From positions 1 to 64,000 of the forward strand of contig PLZW01000012.1 in NCBI GenBank assembly GCA_003153575.1: a DNA stretch of 64,000 bases, written 5' to 3'. Each line of letters begins with the position of its first letter. Position 1 is the stretch's first letter. This DNA is from Acidimicrobiaceae bacterium (lineage in GTDB: Bacteria > Actinomycetota > Acidimicrobiia > Acidimicrobiales > RAAP-2). A program made the position numbers and the translations under genes. The notes under the pieces were generated by a model. The model was not told the DNA's origin. It saw only the letters and a program-made list of their open reading frames with translations, and did not search any database. Below are positions 1-7,679 of this stretch, in pieces.

Positions 1-516
1 CAACGCGCCGTGGCCCGCGGAGGCACCGCACACCAGGCCGACCAACGGCACGAGCCCGGACAGCTCGGCCAGCCCCATGAGGTCACCGGGACGCCGACCC
101 TGGGCGGCCTCGGTCACCCGGTGGCCGGCACCCTCCAGCACCATGACCAGTGGGACCCGCTCCTGGCGGGCGAGTTGGCAGAGCCGGTAGCGCTTGTCGG
201 CCGACCCGCTCCCGATCGACCCGCCGAGGACGGTGACGTCCTCGGCGCCGGCCAGCGCCGGACGGCCGTTGATCCGACCGGACCCCGCCACCAGGGCATC
301 GCCCGGAACGGGCGGGTCCTCGGTCGAGCCGACCAGCAGCCCGATCTCGGTGAACGTGCCGGCGTCGAAGAGCGCCACGAGGCGCTCGCGAGCGTCGAGT
401 CGCCCGCGGTCGTGCTGGCGGGTCCGCCGGGCCTCGCCGCCCATGGCCCGGGCATCGGCCTTGCGACGGGCGATCTCGTCGAGCGCCGGGCCCCATCCGT
501 TGAGCTCGTCGTCCAC
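1..516 (-). CDS. Acyl-CoA carboxylase carboxyltransferase (beta) subunit, partial
   Basis: The N-terminal 172 residues of a biotin-dependent acyl-CoA carboxylase carboxyltransferase subunit (acetyl/propionyl-CoA carboxylase beta family), which moves carboxybiotin CO2 onto an acyl-CoA. The stretch HDRGRLDARERLVALFD matches the family N-terminal motif, followed by a typical crotonase-fold region (GDALVAGSGRINGRP, GGSIGSGSADK). The GTG start at 516 is chosen because a GAGGAG ribosome site lies just upstream; two other reading frames here give no family match. The C-terminal two thirds lie outside the window, so the substrate cannot be judged. It is divergent from the small gene at 628. Confidence 0.85.
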   Translation of the reverse strand, partial: MDDELNGWGPALDEIARRKADARAMGGEARRTRQHDRGRLDARERLVALFDAGTFTEIGLLVGSTEDPPVPGDALVAGSGRINGRPALAGAEDVTVLGGSIGSGSADKRYRLCQLARQERVPLVMVLEGAGHRVTEAAQGRRPGDLMGLAELSGLVPLVGLVCGASAGHGAL

Positions 517-627
517 ACTTACTCCTCTCGGCCCCGCCCCGCCGCCGTCGGCCGCGCCCACGTATGATTGCCTATCGGTGATGTGACCGCCGTCCCGGGT
601 GTCGACCATCCGGTGTGAGGAGTGCCG

Positions 628-1041
628 ATGGGCGAGCTACGGGACATCAAGCAGCGGGTGGGAACCCTCCTCGAGGATCTCGGGCACGATCCGGACGAGG
701 TGGCGTCGACGCTCGAAGCCGCCGGCGTGCAGGGCGTCCCGAGGAGCAACACCTCGTGTGCCGTGGCCGTCTACGCCTCTGCCGTCATGCAGGCCGATCC
801 CCGCATCGCGTCGGTGGCCGTCGGCCCGTGCACGCTGGTCCTCACCTTGGTGAAGCCCGACGACGGCCGCCCGGCCGGCAAGTTGGTCGTGCAACTGCCC
901 AAGCCCGTCCGTGGCTTCGTCGACGGTTTCGACGCCGTCCGCTATCCGCGGGTGCTCCGGCTCCGGACCGACGTTGCTGCCCCTGCCCTCCCGTCGGCAG
1001 GACCTCTGGAGGCGACGCCGGTCCCCATCGCCACCTCCTGA
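628..1041 (+). CDS. Conserved-looking hypothetical protein, 137 aa
   Basis: I do not recognise this protein. It starts at the ATG at 628, with GAGGAG five bases upstream; a GTG at 622 in the same frame would overlap that ribosome site and is less likely. The first 40 residues look helical and acidic (LRDIKQRVGTLLEDLGHDPDEV), followed by a stretch with two cysteines and alternating hydrophobics (AVAVYASAV, TLVLTLVKP) that suggests a small alpha/beta fold. There is no signal peptide or membrane segment. It ends ten bases before the convergent propeller gene. Its third-position GC bias is like that of its neighbours, which supports it being real. Confidence 0.6.
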   Translation: MGELRDIKQRVGTLLEDLGHDPDEVASTLEAAGVQGVPRSNTSCAVAVYASAVMQADPRIASVAVGPCTLVLTLVKPDDGRPAGKLVVQLPKPVRGFVDGFDAVRYPRVLRLRTDVAAPALPSAGPLEATPVPIATS

Positions 1042-1051
1042 CCGTGGCCGG

Positions 1052-2353
1052 CTACGGCTGTGGGATCGTCCCGAAGAATCCGGCGTCCCCATAGGCGAAG
1101 ATCCCGCCGCCGGCACCTGACAGCCAGTAGCCGTGGCCCGACGGCGTGCCGGCCATCGAGAAGACCGGAGCCACGAGGTCGAGCGCTCCGGCCGAACCCT
1201 CGAAGGTGGCGTCCCCGAAGGCGAACACCCCGCCGTCGTGGGCGGCCAGCCAGTAGCCGCCGCTGTCGGGGGTGGCCATGCCGACCACGGGACCATTCAG
1301 CGTCGAGCCGGCCATCGAGCCGAAGAAGGTGGCGTCCCCGAAGGCGAACACCCCCCCGTCGGCCGACACCAGCCAGTAGCCGCCGCCGTCATGGGTGGCG
1401 GCCATGCCGACCATGGGGGCATTCAGCGTCGAGCCGGCCATCGAGCCGAAGAACCCGGCGTCCCCGAAGGCGAACACCCCCCCGTCGGCCGACACCAGCC
1501 AGTAGCCGCCGCCGTCGGGCGTGGCGGCCACGCCGACCACCGGAGCGTTCAACGTGAGGCCGCCCAGCGATCCGAAGAACGGCGCCCCCCCGAGTGCGAA
1601 CACGCCTCCGTCGGCGCCGACCACCCACAGTCCGCCCGAAGGATCGGTGGCGGCGCCCACCACGGTGGCGGCGAGGGCCACGAGGGGACTGGGCTGTGTG
1701 GCGTCACCGACCCCGCGGACGTTGCCCGAGGGCCAGACGCCCCAGTAGCCGTGCCCGTCGTGGGTGGGAGCGAGCCCGACCACGTAATAGGCGAACGACG
1801 GGTCGACGAAGTCGAAGCTCAGCGATGAGCTGCCTCCGAGGTCGGCGAGGCACGAGGCGGGTGGCTGCACCGAGCTCGACGCCGTCTGCCCGTCGATGGT
1901 CAAGGTGACCACCCCGGCGGCGGCCGGATCGGCACAGTGGGGCCGCCACAGCCACAGGATTCCCGGTGGGAGTTGGCCACCGGTGAACTGCAGGGTGAAC
2001 GTCGCCGTCCCGTGGTTGCCGGCGACATTCGTGAAGGCGGGCCCGGCGACCGGGTCGAGCGACGCCTGGCCCGTGACGGTGACGGAGCAGACCTGATGGG
2101 GGTCGGCCGGGTACGCGGGGAACTCGAAGCCGAGTGTTCCGGCTGCCCCGGTCTCGAGCGGGGGGCCGAGGTGGAAACCGCAGGCACCTCCGACATTGGT
2201 CAACGCGGCGCCCGCCGGCGCACGGGAGACGACGGTCGCCAGCAGCCCGATCAGGGTCAGCGCCACCACCGCGGTCGAACGAGCTGTCCGCCGTGGTCGT
2301 CGTCCGGGCGACGTCGCCAGGGGACCTCGAGTCTCCGTATGTGTACCGACCAT
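1052..2353 (-). CDS. Exported protein with six GYW/FGDA beta-propeller-like repeats, 433 aa
   Basis: A secreted or envelope protein. Residues about 20-50 form a basic-then-hydrophobic signal segment ending near PAGAA. A roughly 130-residue domain with paired cysteines follows (ACGF, QVCSV, PHCADP, SCLAD), then six units of about 42 residues with the pattern GYWLV.ADGGVFAFGDA.F.GS. The last unit stops after GDAGFFGT, while the missing half (VVGLAPTHDGH) precedes the first unit; this is the arrangement expected for a closed beta-propeller. Start ATG at 2353 follows GGGAGGTG. Two central units are about 92% identical in DNA, so the array has recently duplicated. Function unknown; related arrays occur at 16413 and 47036. 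Confidence 0.8.
   Translation of the reverse strand: MVGTHTETRGPLATSPGRRPRRTARSTAVVALTLIGLLATVVSRAPAGAALTNVGGACGFHLGPPLETGAAGTLGFEFPAYPADPHQVCSVTVTGQASLDPVAGPAFTNVAGNHGTATFTLQFTGGQLPPGILWLWRPHCADPAAAGVVTLTIDGQTASSSVQPPASCLADLGGSSSLSFDFVDPSFAYYVVGLAPTHDGHGYWGVWPSGNVRGVGDATQPSPLVALAATVVGAATDPSGGLWVVGADGGVFALGGAPFFGSLGGLTLNAPVVGVAATPDGGGYWLVSADGGVFAFGDAGFFGSMAGSTLNAPMVGMAATHDGGGYWLVSADGGVFAFGDATFFGSMAGSTLNGPVVGMATPDSGGYWLAAHDGGVFAFGDATFEGSAGALDLVAPVFSMAGTPSGHGYWLSGAGGGIFAYGDAGFFGTIPQP
1294..1545 (-). repeat. Two near-identical 126-bp tandem units inside the propeller gene
   Basis: The segments 1294-1419 and 1420-1545 align without gaps and differ at about ten of 126 positions by my count. Each encodes one 42-residue propeller unit. 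Flanking units at 1168-1293 and beyond 1546 are clearly more diverged, so this pair is the youngest duplication in the array. Confidence 0.9.
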
Positions 2354-2466
2354 GCCGCCAGCACCTCCCGAGGACCGTCACGATCGGGCCGTTGCCACGC
2401 CGCTGAGGGGGGGACCGTGGACGACCGGAGGACGGAGCTCCTCTGTTCCCACCGATCGTACGACGC

Positions 2467-2486
2467 AGGGTGACCCGTGTCACCCT
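2467..2486. terminator. Hairpin between the cupin gene and the propeller gene
   Basis: Perfect 8-bp arms AGGGTGAC and GTCACCCT are separated by four bases (CCGT). There is no T-run on either strand. The hairpin sits 60 bases downstream of the cupin stop and 114 bases upstream of the propeller start, so it could end cupin transcription or be an operator for the propeller gene. Confidence 0.5.
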
Positions 2487-2547
2487 TCCCGGAACGGCCC
2501 ACGGGACACTCCGGATCGCCGGTCTCCAGTGGCGCGCCGCCGTGGCC

Positions 2548-2952
2548 TCAGCGGGGACGGACCTCGGTCCCGAGCCCGGCGGTGATGAACAGGGCGGTCG
2601 CCGGTCCGGTGATGTCGGCGGTGTGCCACACTCCGGGCGGGTTGACGACCGCCCGACCTGCCGTCAGGGTCACCGAACGGATCTCGCCGCCCAGCTGCTG
2701 GTGGAGGGTGATGGCTCCGTCGGTGCAGACCACCAGCTCCTCGCCGTGCGGATGCATCTCCCATGACGTCCACGACTCGTCGAACGAGTGCATCGACACC
2801 AGTCGACCCTCGGCGCCGTCAGCGGCGTGGCGCACGCCGTACCGTTCGTACCAGTCCGGGCTGCCGGCGAAGGTCTCCTGGGGGACGACCCTGGCTCCCA
2901 GGCCGAGGTGCACGGGGTTGGTGGCCAGATGGAAGGTCGGGTCGTAGCTCAT
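2548..2952 (-). CDS. Cupin-domain protein, 134 aa
   Basis: A small single-domain cupin. The first metal motif reads WEMHPHGEELVVCTDG (H-x-H with a following glutamate) and the second lies around NPPGVWHTADI. The fold and length fit single-cupin proteins that bind a metal and a small ligand; the substrate cannot be inferred. The first 50 residues (VPQETFAGSPDWYERYGVRH) match cupins annotated as anti-sigma-factor ChrR-like or generic cupin_2. ATG at 2952 is the first start in this frame consistent with the family length; the frame happens to stay open far upstream by chance. Monocistronic or co-transcribed with the DUF4234 gene 38 bases upstream. Confidence 0.75.
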   Translation of the reverse strand: MSYDPTFHLATNPVHLGLGARVVPQETFAGSPDWYERYGVRHAADGAEGRLVSMHSFDESWTSWEMHPHGEELVVCTDGAITLHQQLGGEIRSVTLTAGRAVVNPPGVWHTADITGPATALFITAGLGTEVRPR

Positions 2953-2990
2953 GGGCGAATTCTGCCACCGCGGCCGGTGGGGTGCCTCGG

Positions 2991-3353
2991 TCAGGCGGCG
3001 GCGGTGTGGCTGGCCCAGAACTCGTTCATCCGGCTCTGCACCTTGACCAGCCAGATGAACCAGCCGACCAACGGGAGAAAGATCCAACATCCCGTGACGC
3101 CGGTCACCGGCGACTCCTGACCGTCGCGGGCGTACATGCTCCCGATCTCGCTCGGCAGCAGGAAGATGTTCACGATGCCGATCAGGAAGGCGAACAGGAG
3201 GGCGATGCCCCCGCCGATGCCCTCGCCCGAGTACTGCTTCAGATCCTTGAAGACCGCGTACTGCCAGTAGAGCCCGTAGATCCCCAGCGTGATGATGGTG
3301 AGCAGGATCACCGACACCGGCGACCGCACCATCCCGACCTGTCCTTGTGCCAT
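2991..3353 (-). CDS. DUF4234 family membrane protein, 120 aa
   Basis: A small membrane protein with the DUF4234 signature: an N-terminal segment VSVILLTIITLGIYGLYWQYAVFKDLKQYSG with the characteristic G-I-Y-x-L-Y-W motif, then a second hydrophobic segment (GIALLFAFLIGIVNIFLLP) and a third (CWIFLPLVGWFIWLVKVQ). The ATG at 3353 is preferred over an upstream in-frame start at 3395 because GGAG lies seven bases before it and the protein then begins directly before the first segment. DUF4234 proteins have no established function. It lies between the cupin gene and the aldolase-like gene on the same strand. Confidence 0.8.
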   Translation of the reverse strand: MAQGQVGMVRSPVSVILLTIITLGIYGLYWQYAVFKDLKQYSGEGIGGGIALLFAFLIGIVNIFLLPSEIGSMYARDGQESPVTGVTGCWIFLPLVGWFIWLVKVQSRMNEFWASHTAAA

Positions 3354-3443
3354 CGTCCGCCTCCGCGTCGTGCACCCTCGCCAGCAGTGTGCCACGGCCG
3401 GTCGCCAGACTGGGTGACCTACGTCGGTCGGCCGTCCTGGGGA

Positions 3444-4617
3444 TCAGTACGAGCGACCGCGCGCGGTCACGGCCACCACGTCGACCACGATGTCGTCGCG
3501 GGTGAGCCAGATCCGGCTGTGGCGGTCGACGGTCGGGTCGCAGTGGGGTGGCACCAGGGACAGACGTTGGCCCCGCCCGGGCGACCAGGACCCCGACGTG
3601 GTGACGAGACCCTGCTCGTCGCCGAAGAAGGCGAAACTGCTGTCCGGGTGGCCGACGACGGTAGGCACGCCGGCATCGGTGGCCATGGACTTGAGGCCGG
3701 CGTCGACCGTCACGAACCCGGTCTGGTTGGTGGAGATCACGGTGGTGGACAGCGTGAGGCTCTGGGCGAATGCCGATTCGGGGTCCGCACCCAGAGCATC
3801 GCGGTACTCGCGGTCCATGAACAGGTAGCTCCCGGTCTGCAGCTCGGTCAGCACGCCGCACTCGATGTCGAGCAGGACCGTTCCCGTGCCGCCGCCGGTG
3901 CGGGTGGTCACGGGGTGGCCCGCCGACTCGAGGGCATCGACCACCGCGGCGATCCGGTCGTTGGCCGAGTCGACCGAACTGCGGCGCAGGTCCCGGCCGG
4001 CCACGTGCTGGGCGTGCCCGGCATAGCCCTGGACACCACCGAAGCGGAGTGAAGGTGCGGCCTCGATGAGCGTGGCGATCAGGAGCGCCGGATCCGGTCC
4101 CGTCACCCCCGTGCGGCCGAGCCCGACGTCGATGTCGCACAGCACGGTCAGTGGCGGACCGCCGTCGGTGGCCGCGGACAGCTCGGCGACTCCGTCGGGG
4201 TGGTCGACGACCAGGCTCAGGTCGCACCTGCGGGCCAGGGCGGCGGCCCGGCGGGCGGCAACGAGGTCCGCGAGTGGCGACGTCACCAGGATCGAGACCT
4301 GCGGTCCGGCATCGGCCTCGAAGGCGGTCAACCAGGGCCTCGGCCTCGGACAGCTTGGCGACGCAGATGCCGACCGCGCCGGCGTCGAGCTGTCGGCGGG
4401 CGATCGGCGCCGACTTGTGGGATTTGGCATGGGGACGGAGCGTGATGCCGGCTGCGTCCGCCGTCCGCTGCATCGCCTCGATGTTCCCGGTCAGCAGGTC
4501 GAGGTCGCAGAGGAGGGCCGGCGTCGGGACGAGGTTCACCGACCCGGGGCGTCCCATCTGTCCGAGGACCGCGGCCAGGGCCGGATCGTCCTCCTCGCCG
4601 ACGATCCCTTCCACCAT
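3444..4617 (-). pseudogene. D-threonine aldolase / D-serine dehydratase-like gene with one frameshift
   Basis: A PLP enzyme of the alanine-racemase-fold D-threonine aldolase family, read in two frames. The first frame (4617 to about 4330) starts at ATG with AAGGAGGT seven bases upstream and carries the PLP lysine in RPHAKSHKS (about residue 65). The second frame (about 4325 to 3444) resumes with FEADAGPQVSILVTSPLADL and ends with the metal site PPHCDPTVD (His and Asp as in D-threonine aldolase). Removing one C in the minus-strand run GACCGCC near 4325-4330 restores a continuous protein of about 390 residues. All catalytic parts are intact, so this is either a very recent mutation or a sequence error. 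Confidence 0.85.
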
Positions 4618-4757
4618 CGGTCGCACCTCCTTCCCTCTGGTCGTCACCGGATCAGTGTCCCATACCGCCCACCGAACGCGACCCGAGGATCCGACCCGTG
4701 GTGCCGCCGGCACGGACCGCCGCGAGCCCGGATCCGGCGGTGGTGCACACTGGATCG

Positions 4758-5339
4758 GTGACCGACGAACCGGGTGGTGACCGACGGACCCCGCGCCAGC
4801 GGATGGACGCCGGCGACCTGTACGTGGTCGACGACGAGATCGCCGCCCTCCACCTGCGGGCGGCGACGCTGACCGAGGCCTTCAACGCCACACCGGCGGC
4901 TCAACCGGCCCGACGCCGGAAGATCCTCGAGGAGCTGCTCGGTGCGGTCGGCCCAGACACCGACGTGCGCGCCCCTCTCCACTGCGACTACGGGGTCAAC
5001 CTGCGCATCGGCGCCCGCACCTTCGTGAACTTCGGTCTGGTGGCGCTCGACGTCGCGCCCATCACCATCGGCGACGACGTGCAGATCGGACCGAACGTGC
5101 AACTGCTCACCGCCACCCATCCGCTCGACAGCAGGCTCCGGCGGGCCAAATGGGAGTCGGCCCGGCCGATCACCATCGGCGACAACGCCTGGCTCGGTGG
5201 CGGGGCCATCGTGTTGCCGGGCGTGACCATCGGGGAGGACGGGGTCGTCGGCGCCGGTGCCGTGGTGACCCGTGATGTGGCTGCCGGTTCCGTGGTGGCG
5301 GGCAATCCGGCCCGGGCGCTGCCGTCGACGGATCGGTAG
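4758..5339 (+). CDS. Maltose/galactoside O-acetyltransferase family (left-handed beta-helix) protein, 193 aa
   Basis: An acetyl-CoA-dependent sugar O-acetyltransferase of the hexapeptide-repeat family. Residues about 15-60 form the Mac-type helical cap (MDAGDLYVVDDEIAALHLRA), followed by hexapeptide repeats from about residue 80 (NFGLVALDVAPITIGDDVQIGP) and the catalytic histidine in TATHPLD. The C-terminal NPARALPS is the usual coenzyme A loop. GTG at 4758 is chosen since the cap domain must be included; ATG at 4803 would cut into it. The gene is divergent from the aldolase-like gene with a 140-base spacer and convergent with the NrtR-like gene. Confidence 0.85.
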   Translation: MTDEPGGDRRTPRQRMDAGDLYVVDDEIAALHLRAATLTEAFNATPAAQPARRRKILEELLGAVGPDTDVRAPLHCDYGVNLRIGARTFVNFGLVALDVAPITIGDDVQIGPNVQLLTATHPLDSRLRRAKWESARPITIGDNAWLGGGAIVLPGVTIGEDGVVGAGAVVTRDVAAGSVVAGNPARALPSTDR

Positions 5340-5373
5340 GCGACGCCGGTCCGGAACGGTCGTCCGGTTGCGC

Positions 5374-6192
5374 TCAGCGGGGGCGGACCAACGGCGGGTG
5401 GAGGCGCACGCCGATGCCCCGGCCGTACAGTTCGGCGGGTCGTCCGGTGGTGACCGTGCGCAGGCCGCCGGTGGGCTCGACGAATCCGGGAGTGGTGAGG
5501 ATCTTCCGACGGAAGTTGGCCGGCTCGAGCGGCGCACCCCATACCGCCTCGTAGGCGCGCCGCAGATCGCCCAGGGTGAATGGCTCCTGGATCAGTCCGA
5601 GGCCGAGGTCCGACTGCTCGAGATCCACCCGCAGCCGCTCGACGCCGCGCCCGACGATGACGCCGTGGTCGAACGCCAGGCGCCGGCCCTTCTTGGCCAT
5701 CGCCTCCTCGACCGGCCACCACCGCCCGCTGGCCACCGCGCCACCTGCGGGTGGGTCCGCCCGCTCGACGACGGCCACGAAGGCCACCGTCACCACCCGG
5801 GTACGCGGGTCGCGATCAGGATCGGCGAAGGTGGCCAGTTGCTCGAGGCGACCGGGCGCCACGGACACGCCGGTCCGCGCCGCCACGGCGCGGGTGGCCG
5901 CCGGCACGAGCTGCTCGCCCGGCCCGACGACGGTTCCCGGAAGCGCCCACTGCCCCGGGTGGGGCGCGCGTTCGCGCTCGACGAGGAGGACGGACAGTGC
6001 GCCGTCGAGAAGGGCGAGCACCACGACGTCGACGGTCACGACGACGGCAGGGCGGTCGTCCGTTCCGAAGCCGCCCGGCCCGTCGGGTGCGTCCGCCCCC
6101 GGTCGCCTGGTGCCGGACGACCGTTTGGCGGACTGCTTGGCTTTGCCGCTCCCCGGTTCCCGCTTGCCCGACTTCTTGCGCTCCTTAGCCAC
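5374..6192 (-). CDS. nrtR: NrtR-like regulator: degenerate Nudix domain plus winged helix, 272 aa
   Basis: A basic, low-complexity N-terminus (about 45 residues) precedes a Nudix-fold domain (about 48-170) and a winged-helix domain (about 185-240; FTLGDLRRAYEAVWG, then NFRRKIL) typical of NrtR transcription factors that sense ADP-ribose or NAD status. The Nudix box keeps E93 and R101 but all three glutamates of the REUXEE motif are replaced (A102, A105, R106), so hydrolysis is unlikely and a regulatory role is favoured. Two GTCA-N3-TGAC sites lie upstream (6228 and 6471), fitting the GT-N7-AC core reported for NrtR. GTG start at 6192; no strong ribosome site. No NAD-biosynthesis gene is next to it. 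Confidence 0.75.
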   Translation of the reverse strand: MAKERKKSGKREPGSGKAKQSAKRSSGTRRPGADAPDGPGGFGTDDRPAVVVTVDVVVLALLDGALSVLLVERERAPHPGQWALPGTVVGPGEQLVPAATRAVAARTGVSVAPGRLEQLATFADPDRDPRTRVVTVAFVAVVERADPPAGGAVASGRWWPVEEAMAKKGRRLAFDHGVIVGRGVERLRVDLEQSDLGLGLIQEPFTLGDLRRAYEAVWGAPLEPANFRRKILTTPGFVEPTGGLRTVTTGRPAELYGRGIGVRLHPPLVRPR

Positions 6193-6218
6193 GGAATCAG
6201 GCTAGACCACGAGTCCGC

Positions 6219-6238
6219 CCTATAACAGTCATACTGAC
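6219..6238 (-). promoter_or_regulatory. Proximal NrtR-like operator with adjacent -10 element
   Basis: The sequence GTCATACTGAC (6228-6238) has 4-bp inverted arms GTCA/TGAC around three bases and the GT-N7-AC core described for NrtR operators. On the minus strand it directly precedes TATAGG (6219-6224), a plausible -10 element about 27 bases before the regulator start. The layout suggests autorepression. I see no good -35 element at 17 bp. Confidence 0.5.
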
Positions 6239-6386
6239 AATAAGGCGTCGGCCTGCATCGATGTGAGTGTTGGACGACGACCGGCCCGCGGAACCGAGGA
6301 CGGGAGCGCAGGTGCCGTCCGTCGCCGGGATCGCTTCGGCGACCGCGGTCGACGAGGGTTCGCCAGAACGTGAACGGATTGTGACT

Positions 6387-6402
6387 TGTTTCACGTGGAA
6401 CT
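6387..6402. other. parS-like centromere site
   Basis: TGTTTCACGTGGAACT matches the 16-bp ParB site consensus TGTTTCACGTGAAACA at 14 of 16 positions, including the central CACGTG and both GTT/AAC flanks. It lies in non-coding DNA. Other CACGTG hexamers in the window are inside genes and lack the flanks. If functional it would bind ParB and suggests a position in the origin-proximal part of the chromosome. Confidence 0.6.
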
Positions 6403-6456
6403 ACGGGAAGCCGCACCGTTACTGCCTTCCCGCCATATGTCCCGGATGACACCCAG

Positions 6457-6485
6457 ATAATCACTGATACGTCAGACTGACTCAA
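6457..6485 (-). promoter_or_regulatory. Distal NrtR-like operator inside a promoter-like element
   Basis: GTCAGACTGAC at 6471-6481 repeats the GTCA-N3-TGAC pattern of the proximal site. On the minus strand it falls in a promoter-like arrangement: TTGAGT (-35, 6480-6485), 17 bases, GATTAT (-10, 6457-6462). A repressor bound here would block the promoter. The transcript would run toward the NrtR-like gene with a leader of about 260 bases. Confidence 0.45.
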
Positions 6486-6541
6486 AAGATGGGCGGGACG
6501 GGACGGGAGATGGGCCGACGGTGTTGCCGTGCCCGGATTGG

Positions 6542-7579
6542 TCAGCGACGCCGCAGTCTGACGCCGGTCGCCGACGAGCCGGCGGCGGCCAGCTGTCCGC
6601 ACGCCGCGTCGATGTCCGACCCGCGGGTGGAGCGGATGGTGACGGTCGTGCCGTCGCGCTCGAGGAGTGATCGGAACGCTTCGATGCGCTCGGGCGGGGT
6701 TCCCCGCACGGGGTACCCCGGGGTGGGGTTGAGTGGGATGAGGTTGACGTGCGCCCGGACCGACCTGGCTAGCCGGGCCAGCTCGGCGGCCTGGGCGTCG
6801 TCGTCGTTGACCCCGTCGATCATCGCCCACTCGAAGGACACGCGGCGTCCGGTCTCCCGGCGGTAGTCGGCGCACGCCTCCATCAGTGCGGGTATCGGGT
6901 AGCGCTTGTTGACCGGAACCAGTTCGTTGCGCAGCTCCTCAGTGGCGGCGTGGAGTGACACGGCCAGACCGACCGGAAGGGGTGCGGCGGTGAGCCGGCG
7001 GATGCCGGGGATGATCCCTACGGTGGACACCGTCATGGACCGCGCCCCCATGCCGAAGTCGGCGTGGATCCGTTCGATGGCCGGCCACAGGTTGTCGAAG
7101 CTGGCCAGCGGCTCGCCCATCCCCATGAAGACGATGTTGGAGAGGCGACGCGGTCGCGCCGCCCGCACCGCCGTCGCCACCTGTTCGAGGATCTCACCCG
7201 ATGTCAGGTGCCGGCGGAACCCGGCCTGACCCGTGGCGCAGAAGCTGCACGCCATGGCACACCCGGCCTGGCTCGAGACGCACACGGTCGACCGTCCGGG
7301 ATAGTGCATCAGCACGGTCTCGATCACCGAGCCGTCGTGGAGGGCGAAGGACCACTTGACCGTCTGGTCCGCATCGGACGACCGTTGGTCGAGGAGCGAC
7401 AGTGCAGCGGGCAACGACGCGTCCAGCCGCTGGCGCAGACCGAGTGGCAGGTCGGTCATCTCCGTGGGCCGGAGCACCCGTCGATAGAGGCCGTCCCACA
7501 CCTGTCGGGTGCGGAAGGCGGGTTCGTCGCCGAGCAGGGCGGCCAGGTCGTCCTGGCTCTGGTCGTAGGGACCGGGCAC
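6542..7579 (-). CDS. rlmN: 23S rRNA (adenine2503-C2)/tRNA A37 methyltransferase RlmN, 345 aa
   Basis: A radical SAM methyltransferase that adds a C2 methyl group to A2503 of 23S rRNA and A37 of some tRNAs. The iron-sulphur motif C-x3-C-x2-C is C107, C111, C114 (GCAMACSFCATGQ), followed by GMGEPL and the family segments SLHAATEELRNELVPVNKRYP and GVNDDDAQAAELARL; a C-terminal SDIDAACGQL supplies the second catalytic cysteine. GTG at 7579 gives the usual length; a longer frame to 7753 would overlap the divergent YjbR-like gene and adds unrelated residues. It is a single-gene unit with a 349-base spacer downstream. Confidence 0.92.
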   Translation of the reverse strand: MPGPYDQSQDDLAALLGDEPAFRTRQVWDGLYRRVLRPTEMTDLPLGLRQRLDASLPAALSLLDQRSSDADQTVKWSFALHDGSVIETVLMHYPGRSTVCVSSQAGCAMACSFCATGQAGFRRHLTSGEILEQVATAVRAARPRRLSNIVFMGMGEPLASFDNLWPAIERIHADFGMGARSMTVSTVGIIPGIRRLTAAPLPVGLAVSLHAATEELRNELVPVNKRYPIPALMEACADYRRETGRRVSFEWAMIDGVNDDDAQAAELARLARSVRAHVNLIPLNPTPGYPVRGTPPERIEAFRSLLERDGTTVTIRSTRGSDIDAACGQLAAAGSSATGVRLRRR

Positions 7580-7679
7580 GCCCCCAGGATAGGGACACGA
7601 CCGGCGAATGGCGGCGGCCGGCGTGGGGTCGGGGGCCCGGCAGGCGACGGATCGGGTCCCGTGTGCCAGAGTCGCGGTC

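Larger units (their letters stand above)
6193..6541. other. 349-bp regulatory spacer between rlmN and the NrtR-like gene
   Basis: No convincing gene is present; a 60-codon frame at 6267-6449 lacks family resemblance and a ribosome site. The ends are unusually AT-rich for this window. The spacer holds two NrtR-like operators, a parS-like site, and promoter-like elements directed toward the NrtR-like gene. Confidence 0.7.

Noticed and set aside
10-567. Long plus-strand open frame opposite the carboxyltransferase gene
   Set aside because: It is an antisense frame of a clear family member, with proline/arginine-rich low-complexity product and no ribosome site.
2548-4713. A 721-codon open frame that appears to fuse the aldolase N-terminus with the cupin
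   Set aside because: Only the two ends are family-like; the middle is arginine/proline-rich noise in the wrong frame. It arises from the frameshift at about 4325 plus high GC content.
6267-6449. 60-codon open frame in the rlmN-nrtR spacer
   Set aside because: No ribosome site, no recognisable protein features, and it would overlap the parS-like site.
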